The notes: generated from the letters alone by a model not told the origin. A stretch of DNA of 36,267 bases from Acidimicrobiaceae bacterium (GCA_009835735.1 VXWX01000095.1:1-36267); one strand, 5' to 3'. Shown: positions 1 through 7,712, counted from the stretch's first letter. A program made the numbers and translations.

Positions 1-203
1 TCGTCGTGGTCGGCTTCGTCCTCGTCGTGGTCGTGGTCGGCTTCGTCTTCGTGGTCGGCTTCGGGCTCGGCCATTTCCTCTTCGGGCTCGGCTGCGGCCG
101 GTTCGGGCTCAGCTACGGTCTCGGCATCGTCGTCCCCGCATGCCGCAGCGAGCAGCGTGAATGACAGCAGGATCGCGGTGAGCGCAAGCAAGCGCTTTCT
201 CAT
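1..203 (-). CDS. Putative metal-binding lipoprotein, N-terminal part (gene runs off the window)
   Basis: The ATG lies at 203-201 on the minus strand, preceded by a strong Shine-Dalgarno (GGAGGAAGG, complement of 208-216). It is one of the few genes here with an obvious one. The first 67 residues are visible. Residues 1-21 form a signal peptide with the basic start MRKR and a hydrophobic core, ending in a lipobox (LAAAC) with Cys22 as the lipidated residue. The mature protein begins with an acidic, Ala/Pro/Glu-rich stretch. From about residue 52 it becomes an Asp/Glu/His-rich tract with repeated ADHDHDED-like units, typical of periplasmic or surface proteins that bind Zn or other divalent metals. 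The rest of the protein, and so the family, lies outside the window. A solute-binding lipoprotein of a metal ABC transporter is one possibility, but it cannot be shown from this fragment. Confidence 0.8.
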   Translation of the reverse strand, partial: MRKRLLALTAILLSFTLLAAACGDDDAETVAEPEPAAAEPEEEMAEPEADHEDEADHDHDEDEADHD

Positions 204-247
204 TGGCCTTCCTCCAGGGGTTGATCAGGCGTTGTAGGCAGCAAATG

Positions 248-1279
248 CTAATGGATGCCGGTCCCGTTCCGCGGGTGGCTTCCGGCCCATTCCAGCAGTG
301 CTTTCGCCGTCCACGTGTTCACGATGTCGTCGACGGGCACGTCGCAGCGCACCGCCTTGTCGGCGCCGTACGGCTGCCATTCGAGTTGACCGGTGGCGTG
401 GGCGTCGGTGTCGATCGACACCTTGCATCCCCATTCCACCGCCAGCCGCAGCAATTCCTCGGGCGGGTCCTGGCGCTCGGGTCGGCAGTTGATCTCAACC
501 GCCTTGTCGAACCGGGAGCAGGCCGCGAACACGATGTCGGCGTCGAACGACGACTGAGGGCGCCCGCCTCCGACCACTTTGCGGTTGGTGCAGTGGCCGA
601 GGATATCGGTGTGCGGATTGGCGATCGCGGCCACCATGCGGGGTGTCATCTCATCCGCGGGCATTCTCAGCTTCGAGTGGACTGAGGCCACTACGACGTC
701 CAGTTCGGCGAGCAACTCCTCGGACAGGTCCAGCGATCCGTCCTCGAGGATGTCCACCTCCATCCCGGTCAGGATCCTGAAGGGAGCCATCTCGATGTTG
801 AGTTGCGCAATCTCGGACATCTGGCGTCGCAACCGGCCTTCGTCGAGCCCGTGAGCAACAGTGAGGCGGGCCGAGTGGTCGGTGATGGCCACCCACTCGT
901 GGCCGAGGGCGGCCGCGGTGGCGGCCATGGCTCGTAGCGAGGCTCCGCCGTCCGACCAGGTGGTATGGCAATGGCAGTCACCGCGCAGACGCTCCATCAC
1001 AGGGCCGCCCGCGCCGATGGGCACCCGGCTGCGTTGCTCCAGTTCGGCGAGGTACCCGTTCTCGACACCCGAGAAGGCCTCGGCTATCACCCGGGCCGTG
1101 CTGGGGCCGAGACCGTCGAGTTCGGTGAGGGTGCCGGCTGTGGCCCGCTGGGCCAGTTCGGCATCGCCGAGGGCGTCGGCGACCTGCAGCGCCCGCTGGA
1201 ACGCTCGCACCTTGGGTGCGGGAGCGAGCTCGCGGTCCAGGTAGTGGACGGCGAGAGCGAGCGCTGCCGAAGGACGCAT
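248..1279 (-). CDS. PHP-domain phosphoesterase with N-terminal helix-hairpin-helix (PolX C-terminus-like)
   Basis: This 343-residue protein has an HhH-like segment at about residues 50-70 (LDGLGPSTARVIAEAF) followed by a PHP metallophosphoesterase domain. The PHP metal-binding motifs appear in order: DCHCHTTWSDG (His103, His105), ITDHS (132-136), GMEVDIL, ASVHS, LGHCTNR and DTDAHA. The combination resembles the C-terminal half of bacterial family X DNA polymerases, but no nucleotidyltransferase domain precedes it. The likely activity is phosphomonoester or 3'-end nucleotide hydrolysis; the substrate is unknown. An ATG also exists at 1285 (MVM...). I chose the ATG at 1279 because a TAGTTT box at 1293-1288 lies 8 nt before it, the spacing seen at other leaderless genes here. 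The lipoprotein gene follows 44 nt downstream on the same strand. Confidence 0.88.
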   Translation of the reverse strand: MRPSAALALAVHYLDRELAPAPKVRAFQRALQVADALGDAELAQRATAGTLTELDGLGPSTARVIAEAFSGVENGYLAELEQRSRVPIGAGGPVMERLRGDCHCHTTWSDGGASLRAMAATAAALGHEWVAITDHSARLTVAHGLDEGRLRRQMSEIAQLNIEMAPFRILTGMEVDILEDGSLDLSEELLAELDVVVASVHSKLRMPADEMTPRMVAAIANPHTDILGHCTNRKVVGGGRPQSSFDADIVFAACSRFDKAVEINCRPERQDPPEELLRLAVEWGCKVSIDTDAHATGQLEWQPYGADKAVRCDVPVDDIVNTWTAKALLEWAGSHPRNGTGIH

Positions 1280-1287
1280 CACCATCG

Positions 1288-1293
1288 AAACTA
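1288..1293 (-). promoter_or_regulatory. Candidate -10 box (TAGTTT) for the PHP gene
   Basis: On the minus strand TAGTTT ends 8 nt before the ATG at 1279. No Shine-Dalgarno is present, so a leaderless transcript is inferred. Confidence 0.45.
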
Positions 1294-1299
1294 GCGCCC

Positions 1300-1647
1300 C
1301 TACGCTCCGCCGCTGAGGCGGTGGCGGTTGGCTGCGATGAGGGAGTACGCCGGCCGGGCGAGCCAGCGCAGCGGCGGGTGGATGATCAGCAGTCCGGCGA
1401 CTGCCCAGACGCCGCCCGCCGCGACCAGGGACCGACCGATGGCCTCAGCACCGCGCGACCGCCTCGTGGCGTGGCCGTGGTCGTCGATCCACCAGACCGC
1501 GGTCTCCACGTCCGGTCGGGTAAGGCCCAACTCGTCCAACTCCAGCGACTGCCACGGCTCGACCCGGGCCTCGGTGGGCAGGCGAGCTTGGATCCAGCGG
1601 GCCGACCGGGTGCAGAACCCGCACTGCCCGTCATAGACCAGTAGCAC
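1300..1647 (-). CDS. Thiol-disulfide oxidoreductase, DCC family (DUF393)
   Basis: The 115-residue protein begins VLLVYDGQCGFC, the DUF393/DCC signature, with a CxxC pair at Cys9 and Cys12 in the thioredoxin-like active-site position. The rest fits the family: WIQARLP after the CxxC, an acidic strand region, VWWID around residues 51-55, and a C-terminal hydrophobic part (about 77-104) ending in ARPAYSLIAANRHRLSG. The reading frame is open far upstream, but the conserved domain starts at the GTG at 1647, and no family residues precede it. DCC proteins are predicted dithiol oxidoreductases; their partners are unknown. The stop lies 20 nt before the PHP start, so the two may be cotranscribed, although the PHP gene has its own -10 box. 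Confidence 0.85.
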   Translation of the reverse strand: MLLVYDGQCGFCTRSARWIQARLPTEARVEPWQSLELDELGLTRPDVETAVWWIDDHGHATRRSRGAEAIGRSLVAAGGVWAVAGLLIIHPPLRWLARPAYSLIAANRHRLSGGA

Positions 1648-1699
1648 CCGGTCAGTGTGCCACCGCGGTGGGGCGGGCGGGTTCGTGGAGGTCCGGCGG

Positions 1700-1705
1700 T
1701 AGCGT
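1700..1705 (+). promoter_or_regulatory. Candidate -10 box (TAGCGT) for the bL37-like/ychF pair
   Basis: TAGCGT is followed by 8 nt and then the ATG at 1714. No Shine-Dalgarno is seen, consistent with a leaderless mRNA. Confidence 0.5.
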
Positions 1706-1713
1706 GATTGGCC

Positions 1714-1803
1714 ATGTCCAAGCGCACGAGCAAGCGCCGCGCCAAGGCTCGCCGATCGAAGGCGAACCACGGACGCAAGCCCAACGCCGGCCGGAACAGC
1801 TAG
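1714..1803 (+). CDS. Small ribosomal protein, bL37-like (29 aa)
   Basis: A 29-residue, extremely basic ORF begins MSKRTSKRRAK and ends KANHGRKPNAGRNS. The ANHG(R/K)(R/K)PNA ending after a run of Arg/Lys matches what I recall of the tiny actinobacterial large-subunit protein bL37, first seen in mycobacterial ribosome structures. It probably binds 23S rRNA as an extended peptide. Support for expression: a -10-like TAGCGT 8 nt before the ATG, and the GTPase gene starting 7 nt after the stop. Proteins this short are often skipped by gene callers. The assignment rests on remembered family sequence, not on an alignment. Confidence 0.72.
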   Translation: MSKRTSKRRAKARRSKANHGRKPNAGRNS

Positions 1804-1809
1804 CCCGAC

Positions 1810-2883
1810 TTGGAGCGATTCGGATTCGTCGGTCTGCCCAATTCGGGCAAGACCTCGCTGCACAACGCTCTGGCCGGCGGCGACGCCGTCGCTGCCCGGC
1901 ATGCGTTCTCCACGAAGTCGGCCAATGTTGGGGTGGCCAGGGTTCCCGATGCCCGGCTGCCGAAGCTGGCGGCCATGAGCAGCAGCCGCCGCACGGTGTA
2001 TGCATCGGTGCAGTTCACCGATATCGGCGGCTTGGTGGCGGGCTCGAACCGGGGCGAGGGATTGGGCAACGCCTTCCTGGGCCATGTCCGCGACACCGAC
2101 GCGATTGTTTACGTTCTGCGGGCCTTCTCCGATCCCGACATTGGAGGAGACGACGATCCGCTCAACAGCCTCCGGGTGCTTGAGACCGAGTTGGCTCTCG
2201 CTGATCTCGACAGCGCTACCCGCCAGCTCGACAAGCTCGCTCGAGCCGCCAAGGGCGATCACTCGCTGCGGGCCGATCACGACTTGCTGACCCGGGCGGT
2301 CGGGGTTCTTGAGGACGGCGTACCGCTGTACCGGGCGGGTTGGGACGGCGATGCCAGGGCCGGACTACGCCCGTTCTTCCTCCTCACCAACAAGCCGGTG
2401 CTGGCCGTGGTGAATATCGGAGAGGACCAGATCGACGCCGCAGAGGACCTGGCGGAGCCGGTGCGGGTCGAACTGGGCGAGGCCGAGGTGATGGCGCTGT
2501 GCGTGCAACTCGAGGCAGAGGCCGCTCAGCTCGACGAGTCGGAGCGGCCCGGCATGCTGGCTGCGCTGGGCCTCGGCACTGGCGCTCTGGACCGGTTCCT
2601 GACCATGGCCTATCACCTGTTGGGGCTGCGGACCTTCCTGACCACCGCCCCCAAGGAGAGCCGGGCCTGGACCTTCAGGGCCGGGGCGTCGGCGGCCGAG
2701 TGCGCCGGCGCGGTCCATTCCGACTTCCGGCGCGGCTTCATCCGGGCCGACACGATCGCATGCGAAAAGCTGCTGGAGGCCGGTTCCTGGGTTGCCGCCC
2801 GGGATCAGGGCTTGGTGCGGTCGGAGGGCAAGGACTACCGGGTGGCCGACGGTGACGTGATGGAGTTCAAGTTCAACGTGTAG
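1810..2883 (+). CDS. ychF: YchF/OLA1-type redox-regulated P-loop NTPase
   Basis: The 357-residue protein is close to the usual YchF length of about 363. The P-loop at residues 8-16 reads GLPNSGKTS, where the family usually has GLPNVGKST, so two positions differ. Next come the G3 region TDIGGLVAGSNRGEGLGN and IVYVLRAF, a TNKP motif, and the inserted helical region. The C-terminal TGS-like domain is well kept: RTFLTTAPKESRAWTF, HSDFRRGFIRADTI, and the ending YRVADGDVMEFKFNV. YchF proteins bind ATP or GTP, associate with ribosomes and affect stress tolerance. The start is a TTG at 1810, only 7 nt after the bL37-like stop, so translational coupling to a ribosomal protein gene is likely and fits the ribosome link. 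No other start preserves the first beta strand. Confidence 0.93.
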   Translation: MERFGFVGLPNSGKTSLHNALAGGDAVAARHAFSTKSANVGVARVPDARLPKLAAMSSSRRTVYASVQFTDIGGLVAGSNRGEGLGNAFLGHVRDTDAIVYVLRAFSDPDIGGDDDPLNSLRVLETELALADLDSATRQLDKLARAAKGDHSLRADHDLLTRAVGVLEDGVPLYRAGWDGDARAGLRPFFLLTNKPVLAVVNIGEDQIDAAEDLAEPVRVELGEAEVMALCVQLEAEAAQLDESERPGMLAALGLGTGALDRFLTMAYHLLGLRTFLTTAPKESRAWTFRAGASAAECAGAVHSDFRRGFIRADTIACEKLLEAGSWVAARDQGLVRSEGKDYRVADGDVMEFKFNV

Positions 2884-2935
2884 AGGCCGAGCGGGGTCGG
2901 AGCGAATCCGCTCCATACGGGCGAGGCTGTGGCCC

Positions 2936-3013
2936 GAGCGGCCCGTGAGCGCAGCGAACAGGAGCGGGAGACACGGCCGAGCGGCCCTCAGGTCGCAGCG
3001 AACAAGAGCGGGA
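2936..3013 (+). repeat. Two imperfect copies of a ~35-bp direct repeat
   Basis: Between ychF and the desaturase gene, a unit around GCAGCGAACAGGAGCGGGA (about 2936-2970) recurs as GCAGCGAACAAGAGCGGGA (about 2978-3013). Each is preceded by CGAGCGGCCC or CGAGCGGCCCT. A 6-bp inverted repeat (GGAGCG-AATC-CGCTCC, 2899-2914) lies just upstream. It might be a transcription-end structure or a genome-wide repeat family; no T-run follows. Confidence 0.5.
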
Positions 3014-3055
3014 AGCACCGCCCGCCGTCCCGCGACGCGCCGGAGGCTGGTGCGT

Positions 3056-3061
3056 TAGCCT
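3056..3061 (+). promoter_or_regulatory. Candidate -10 box (TAGCCT) for the desaturase gene
   Basis: TAGCCT lies 5 nt before the ATG at 3067 and no Shine-Dalgarno is visible. Confidence 0.45.
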
Positions 3062-3066
3062 GCCTC

Positions 3067-3987
3067 ATGCCCGTCGACTCCGATCAGGGACTTCTGGCCG
3101 AATTGGAGCCCAGCGTCGAGCGGCTCTACGAGCGGCACCTGAAGCAGACCAAGGAGTGGCATCCCCACGCGCTCGTGCCCTGGAGCCGGGGAGAGGACTT
3201 TCCTGCCGACTACGAGTGGGACCCCGAGGAGGCCGGACTGAGCGCCGAGGCCCGTAGTGCGCTGTTCGTCAACGTCTTGACCGAGGACAACCTGCCCTAC
3301 TACTTCCGGGATGTCGAGCGCATGTTCGGCCGCGACGGTGCCTGGGGCCATTGGGTGCGGCGCTGGACGGCCGAGGAGGGCCGTCACGGGCAGGTGATCC
3401 ACGACTACCTCGCCGTCACCCGGTCGGTAGATCCCGTCGATCTCGAGAGGGCGCGCATGGCCCAGGTGCAGTGCGGGCGGGTTCCCGAACCGCCCAATGC
3501 CCTGGAGGGCCTCGCCTACGTGGCCCTCCAAGAACTGGCTACCCGTATTTCGCACTTCAACACGGGGCGACACATCGACGATCCGGCCGGCAAGGCCATC
3601 ATGCGCCGGGTGTCCTTCGACGAGAACCTTCATTTCCTCTTCTATCGCGATGCGATGGCCGCCGCGCTCAAGGTGGAGCCGTCCCGAGCGGTCGTGGCCA
3701 TCGCCAACCAGGTGAGAAGCTTCGCGATGCCGGGTGTGGGCATCACCGACTTCGATGCTCACGCCCGCACGATTGCTGAGGCCGGCATCTACGACTTGGC
3801 CATCCATCATGACCAGATCCTGCAACCGGTCGTGATGCGCGACTGGAACCTCCCGAGCCTCGCCGGCCTCTCGGGGGTGGCCGAGGCGGCTCGGGAAAGG
3901 CTCATGAAGTTGATCGACCGGATCGGCCGGGTCGGTCGGATCATGCTGGAGCGCCGCGCCGAGCGCCGGTCGCGCCACCAGGATTGA
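3067..3987 (+). CDS. Acyl-ACP desaturase (diiron, DesA-like)
   Basis: This 306-residue soluble desaturase belongs to the plant stearoyl-ACP / mycobacterial DesA family. It inserts a double bond into an acyl chain carried on acyl carrier protein, using a carboxylate-bridged diiron centre, O2 and reduced ferredoxin. The ligands are readable: Glu73 in LTEDNLPYYF, Glu104 and His107 in EEGRHGQ, Glu156 in LQELATRISH, and Glu186/His189 in FDENLHFLFYRD. The frame is open upstream through a repeat region, but the family's N-terminal helices begin after the ATG at 3067, which has a TAGCCT box just before it. The C-terminus is a basic tail (LERRAERRSRHQD). The gene appears monocistronic; its role would be unsaturated membrane lipid synthesis. 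Confidence 0.93.
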   Translation: MPVDSDQGLLAELEPSVERLYERHLKQTKEWHPHALVPWSRGEDFPADYEWDPEEAGLSAEARSALFVNVLTEDNLPYYFRDVERMFGRDGAWGHWVRRWTAEEGRHGQVIHDYLAVTRSVDPVDLERARMAQVQCGRVPEPPNALEGLAYVALQELATRISHFNTGRHIDDPAGKAIMRRVSFDENLHFLFYRDAMAAALKVEPSRAVVAIANQVRSFAMPGVGITDFDAHARTIAEAGIYDLAIHHDQILQPVVMRDWNLPSLAGLSGVAEAARERLMKLIDRIGRVGRIMLERRAERRSRHQD

Positions 3988-4010
3988 GCCGGCGGGAAGG
4001 CTCCCGGAAC

Positions 4011-4016
4011 TAGATT
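4011..4016 (+). promoter_or_regulatory. Candidate -10 box (TAGATT) for the DUF192-rsmI pair
   Basis: GGAACTAGATT is followed by 8 nt and the ATG at 4025. This is one of the best examples of the leaderless pattern in the window. Confidence 0.55.
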
Positions 4017-4024
4017 CTCAAGCC

Positions 4025-4354
4025 ATGGCCTGGCTGATGGTCGAAGACCGGGTTGTGGCATCGCTGGAGATCGCCTCCAGCCGGCGTGACCGTCGCCGAG
4101 GTCTTCTCGGAAGAGATGGGATCGAGGGAGCTCTGCTGCTGGAACGGACCCGCTCGGTGCACTCGATCGGCCTGCGCTTCCCCATCGATGTAGCCCACTG
4201 TGACGGCGACATGCAGGTGTTGAAGGTGACCACGATGCGGGCCAACCGGGTCGGGCGTCCGGTGTGGCGGGCCAGTTCGGTCATCGAGGCCGAGGCGGGC
4301 AGCTTCCGGCGCTGGGGGGTGGCTCCCGGCGTGGAGCTTGAGATCCGGCAGTGA
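4025..4354 (+). CDS. DUF192 family protein
   Basis: A 109-residue single-domain DUF192 protein. Recognisable features are the RRRGLLGRD segment near residue 24, where the family usually has ...RGLMgR..., the core VHSIGLRFPIDVAHCDGD, and the ending WGVAPGVELEIR, which matches the family's final strand (GD.v.i). DUF192 proteins are small beta-rich proteins, often exported, without an agreed biochemical role. This one has no signal peptide. It overlaps rsmI by 4 nt (GTGA), so the two are translationally coupled and transcribed from the TAGATT promoter. Confidence 0.85.
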   Translation: MAWLMVEDRVVASLEIASSRRDRRRGLLGRDGIEGALLLERTRSVHSIGLRFPIDVAHCDGDMQVLKVTTMRANRVGRPVWRASSVIEAEAGSFRRWGVAPGVELEIRQ

Positions 4355-5208
4355 GTGGCCCACCGCCCCCAGCTCAGCCTCCGGCACCGGTCGGCTCGCT
4401 GGTGTTGGTCGGCACGCCGATCGGCAACCTCGGCGATCTCAGCCCGCGGGCGGTGGAGGCTCTGGAGGCCGCCGACCTGGTTTGCTGCGAGGACACGCGA
4501 CGCACGGGTCGGCTGCTCGAGCACGCGGGGGTGCGCGGAGCGCGGCTCCGGCGCGTTGACGAGCACACCGAGACCGAGGCGATAGCCGACGTGTGCGAGT
4601 TGCTGGCCGCCGGAGGGACCGTGGCACTGGTGACCGACGCGGGCATGCCCGCGGTGACCGATCCCGGGGGCCAGATCGTGGCCGCGTGCGCGGCGGCCGG
4701 CCACACCGTGACCGTCGTGCCCGGTCCTTCGGCCGGCGTGGCTGCTCTGGCGGTGAGCGGGCTTCCTGCGGGCCGGTTCTGCTTCGAGGGCTTCCTGCCT
4801 CGCAAGGGCAAGGCCCGGGCGGAGCGCCTGGAGCAGATCGCGCGGGAGCGTCGCACCTCCGTGGTGTACGAGTCGCCGCACCGCCTGCGGTCCTGCCTGG
4901 AGGACCTGGCCGGTGCCTGCGGACCGGCCCGACGAGGCGTTGTCGCCCGTGAGCTCACCAAACTTCACGAGGAGGTTGTGAGGGGGACTCTTGCCGAGTT
5001 GTGCGAATGGGCTTCCGGCCCGGTGAAGGGAGAGGTGGTGATCGTGGTCGAGGGAGCCGCCGAGGATTCTCCAGCGACTACGGACGAGGAGTTGCTAGCC
5101 GCCGCGCGGGCCTTAGTCGCCGGGGGGATGAGCCGTCGAGACGCCGCGGCTGCGGCCGCAGCCGCCCATGGAGCCTCGCGCCGCCGCGTCTACAACCTGA
5201 TGACCTGA
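4351..5208 (+). CDS. rsmI: 16S rRNA (cytidine1402-2'-O)-methyltransferase RsmI
   Basis: The 285-residue protein has the full tetrapyrrole-methylase-like fold of RsmI: VLVGTPIGNLGDLSPRA at the N-terminus, CCEDTRRTGRLL, ALVTDAGMPAVTDPG (SAM-binding loop), VVPGPSAGVAALAVSGL, and FEGFLPRKGKAR with VVYESPHRL. The C-terminal helical extension (LAAARALVAGGMSRRDAAAA) is also typical. RsmI adds the 2'-O-methyl group to C1402 in the 30S decoding centre. The GTG at 4351 overlaps the DUF192 stop and sits about 16 residues before the first conserved strand. Length agrees with the family (about 280). Confidence 0.95.
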   Translation: MSGPPPPAQPPAPVGSLVLVGTPIGNLGDLSPRAVEALEAADLVCCEDTRRTGRLLEHAGVRGARLRRVDEHTETEAIADVCELLAAGGTVALVTDAGMPAVTDPGGQIVAACAAAGHTVTVVPGPSAGVAALAVSGLPAGRFCFEGFLPRKGKARAERLEQIARERRTSVVYESPHRLRSCLEDLAGACGPARRGVVARELTKLHEEVVRGTLAELCEWASGPVKGEVVIVVEGAAEDSPATTDEELLAAARALVAGGMSRRDAAAAAAAAHGASRRRVYNLMT

Positions 5209-5265
5209 CTGCCGGCGGCCGAGGCGCCGAGGCTGCTCCGGCTGGGGAAGACCTGCACATCCGGG

Positions 5266-5271
5266 GATAAT
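5266..5271 (+). promoter_or_regulatory. Candidate -10 box (GATAAT) for metG
   Basis: GATAAT ends 10 nt before the ATG at 5282. It overlaps the alternative ATG at 5270, which would therefore not be in a transcript made from this promoter. Confidence 0.5.
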
Positions 5272-5281
5272 GTGGCCCCCC

Positions 5282-6937
5282 ATGGCGGTGCCGGTACTGG
5301 TCGCGGTGGCGTGGCCCTACGCGTCTGGGAGTCGACATCTCGGCCACCTCGCTGGGGCCTACCTGCCGGCGGACATCTACGCCCGCTACCAGCGGCTGGC
5401 CGGCAACGACGTTCTCATGGTCAGCGGGTCCGACGTGCACGGCACGCCGATCACCGTGCGGGCCGACGCCGAGGGTGTGACGCCATCGGAGATCGTCGAG
5501 CGCTACCACTCCGAGTTCTGCGACCAGTGGGAGATGCTCGGCATCTCGTGGGACCTCTACACCACCACCGGCACGCGCAACCATGCCGAGGTCACCCAGG
5601 ACATGTTCCTGGTCCAACTGAAGAACGGCCATATCGACAAGCGGGTGTCCGAGCAGTTCTACGACCCTGTCGGCGAGCGCTTCCTGCCCGACCGCTACAT
5701 CGAGGGCACCTGCCCGCGTTGCGGCTATGGGGCGGCCCGCGGCGACCAGTGCGAACACTGCGGCTCCACCCTGGATGCCACCGATCTGATCGAGCCTCGC
5801 TCCAAGATCAGCGGGGCGGTGCCCGAACTGCGATCCACCGAGCACTTCTACTACCGCTACTCGGACTTCACTGAGAGGGTCGCCGACTGGCTCAAGACCC
5901 GCCAGGGATGGAGGCCCCACGTTCTCAACTCGTCCTTCGGCTGGACCAACGAGGGATTGCAGGACCGGGCTATAACCCGGGACCTGGACTGGGGGGTCGA
6001 GCTTCCCGTCGACGATCTGGGCGAGGGGAAGCGCATCTACGTCTGGTACGACGCGGTGATCGGCTACCTGTCGGCGTCCAAGGAATGGGCGGCCCGCAAC
6101 GGTGATCCCGACGCCTGGAAGCGCTGGTGGCACAACGACGAGTCCCGTCACCTCTACTTCGTCGGGAAGGACAACATCCCGTTCCACGCCATGCTGTGGC
6201 CCGCCCAGTTAATGGGCTACGGCGGCCTGCACCTGCCGGACAATGTGCCCGCCAACCAGTACGTGACCTTCTCCGGGGCCAAGATGGCCGCCGGCCGCGG
6301 CGTCGGCCTGGCCATCGGCGAGGGTCTCCGCCTCTTCGAGCCCGACGCTCTGCGCTACGCCCTCGCCGCGGCCCTGCCCGAGCACGCCGACACCGAGGTC
6401 TCCATCGAGGAGATCGCCCGGCGAATCAACGACGAGCTCGTCGCCACTTGGGGCAACCTCGTGAACCGGGTGCTGTCGTTGGCCCAGTCGGCGTTGGGGG
6501 GCGTGGTCCCGGAAGCCGGAGATCGGAACTCCTCCGACACCGCCCTTCTGTCGGCCACCGACGACGCCCTGCTCGAGGAGGCCGATTGCATCGAACGGGT
6601 GGAGCTGCGGGCTGGGCTCCGCTGTGCGATGGAGGCAGCCGCCAGGGTGAACGCCTACCTCAACTCGAATGAGCCGTGGAAGCTGGCCTCCGTGGATCCG
6701 GACCGCGCCGCCGCGGTGCTGGTGACCGCGCTGGAGGCGATGGCCGGAGTGCGCACGGGACTGGCCCCGTACCTGCCGTTCTCGACGGCAGCTCTCGACG
6801 ACCTGTTCGGCCCGGTCAAGCGCTGGGAGCGCCCGGCCGTGGCGCCGGGCACGCGCCTGCCCAAGCCTGAGCCCCTGTTCGCCAAGGTGGACCTGGACGC
6901 CATCGATCTTGCCGGTGACGGCAGGGACCCGGCCTGA
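5282..6937 (+). CDS. metG: Methionyl-tRNA synthetase
   Basis: A 551-residue class Ia synthetase that charges tRNA-Met. The HIGH-type motif is PYASGSRHLGHLAGAYLPAD. A single zinc knuckle has four cysteines (Cys144, 147, 157, 160; CPRCG...CEHCG). Other MetG landmarks are VWYDAVIGYLSASKEW, YFVGKDNIPFHAMLWPA, and the anticodon-binding domain starting NLVNRVLSLA. The KMSKS region is unusual: TFSGAKMAAGRGVGL, with Lys334-Met335 kept but the second Lys and both Ser lost. No C-terminal EMAP domain is present. An ATG at 5270 would add four residues; I prefer 5282 because of the GATAAT box. The gene starts an operon with tatD and the rpf-like gene. Confidence 0.94.
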   Translation: MAVPVLVAVAWPYASGSRHLGHLAGAYLPADIYARYQRLAGNDVLMVSGSDVHGTPITVRADAEGVTPSEIVERYHSEFCDQWEMLGISWDLYTTTGTRNHAEVTQDMFLVQLKNGHIDKRVSEQFYDPVGERFLPDRYIEGTCPRCGYGAARGDQCEHCGSTLDATDLIEPRSKISGAVPELRSTEHFYYRYSDFTERVADWLKTRQGWRPHVLNSSFGWTNEGLQDRAITRDLDWGVELPVDDLGEGKRIYVWYDAVIGYLSASKEWAARNGDPDAWKRWWHNDESRHLYFVGKDNIPFHAMLWPAQLMGYGGLHLPDNVPANQYVTFSGAKMAAGRGVGLAIGEGLRLFEPDALRYALAAALPEHADTEVSIEEIARRINDELVATWGNLVNRVLSLAQSALGGVVPEAGDRNSSDTALLSATDDALLEEADCIERVELRAGLRCAMEAAARVNAYLNSNEPWKLASVDPDRAAAVLVTALEAMAGVRTGLAPYLPFSTAALDDLFGPVKRWERPAVAPGTRLPKPEPLFAKVDLDAIDLAGDGRDPA

Positions 6938-7711
6938 GTGGGCGTGGTTGATGTGGCCTGGGCTGATCACCATTGCCATCTCCCGGCCGGGGAGGCGGCG
7001 GGCCCGATGATCGCCGATGCGCGCGCCGCCGGCGTCGAGGCGCTCGTCACCGTGGGCACAAGTGTGCAAGACTCCTGTCGAGCGATCTCGGTTGCCGAGG
7101 CCCACGAGGGGGTGTGGGCCACTGCGGGCGTGCATCCCCACGAGGCCTCCGGCGGTATGGGCGGATTGGAGGCTCTAATGGCGCGGCCTGAGGTGGTGGC
7201 TGTGGGCGAGGCCGGACTCGACTACCACTACGACCACTCGCCGCGTCCCGTTCAGCGCCAGGTCTTCGCCGCCCAGGTGGAGCTGGCCAACCGCAGGGAC
7301 TTGCCGCTGGTGGTCCACTCGCGGTCGGCCTGGGACGACACGCTCGCCGTGCTCGACCGCGAGGGAATCCCGTCGCGAACAGTGATGCACTGCTTCACCG
7401 GGGGACCCGAGGAGGCCGAGGAGTGCTTGCGACGGGGGGCGGTCCTGTCGTTCTCGGGCATCGTCACCTTCCCCAAGGCCTCCGAGGTGCGTGACGCGGC
7501 CCGGATCTGCCCACTCGACCGCCTGATGGTCGAAACCGACAGCCCGTACCTGGCTCCGGTGCCTCATCGCGGCAAACCGAACCGGCCTGCGCTGGTGGGC
7601 GTTGTGGGGGCGGCGGTAGCAGAGGCGAAGGGCCTCGACGTCGCCGATGTGGAGCAAGCCACCTGGGCGACGACCCGCTCCTTCTACGGACTCGATCCGG
7701 AGGTCGCCTGA
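6938..7711 (+). CDS. tatD: TatD-family metal-dependent deoxyribonuclease
   Basis: The 257-residue amidohydrolase-fold protein matches the TatD/YcfH family (usual length about 260). Metal ligands and motifs: ADHHCHLP near residue 10, AGVHPHE, VAVGEAGLDYHYD, LPLVVHSRSAWDD, TVMHCFTGGPEEA and MVETDSPYLAP, then HRGKPNRP. TatD enzymes are Mg-dependent 3'-5' exonucleases acting on DNA and RNA. The GTG start directly follows the metG stop (TGA|GTG), the arrangement seen in many bacteria, where metG and tatD are adjacent. Confidence 0.94.
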   Translation: MGVVDVAWADHHCHLPAGEAAGPMIADARAAGVEALVTVGTSVQDSCRAISVAEAHEGVWATAGVHPHEASGGMGGLEALMARPEVVAVGEAGLDYHYDHSPRPVQRQVFAAQVELANRRDLPLVVHSRSAWDDTLAVLDREGIPSRTVMHCFTGGPEEAEECLRRGAVLSFSGIVTFPKASEVRDAARICPLDRLMVETDSPYLAPVPHRGKPNRPALVGVVGAAVAEAKGLDVADVEQATWATTRSFYGLDPEVA

Positions 7712-7712
7712 G

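Noticed and set aside
1..120. Tandem repeats at the left edge considered as a CRISPR or microsatellite
   Set aside because: They are in frame with a lipoprotein gene and code an acidic/His-rich tail; there are no unique spacers of regular size.
5209..5265. Possible terminator between rsmI and metG
   Set aside because: Only short GC repeats with no stable stem plus T-run were found.
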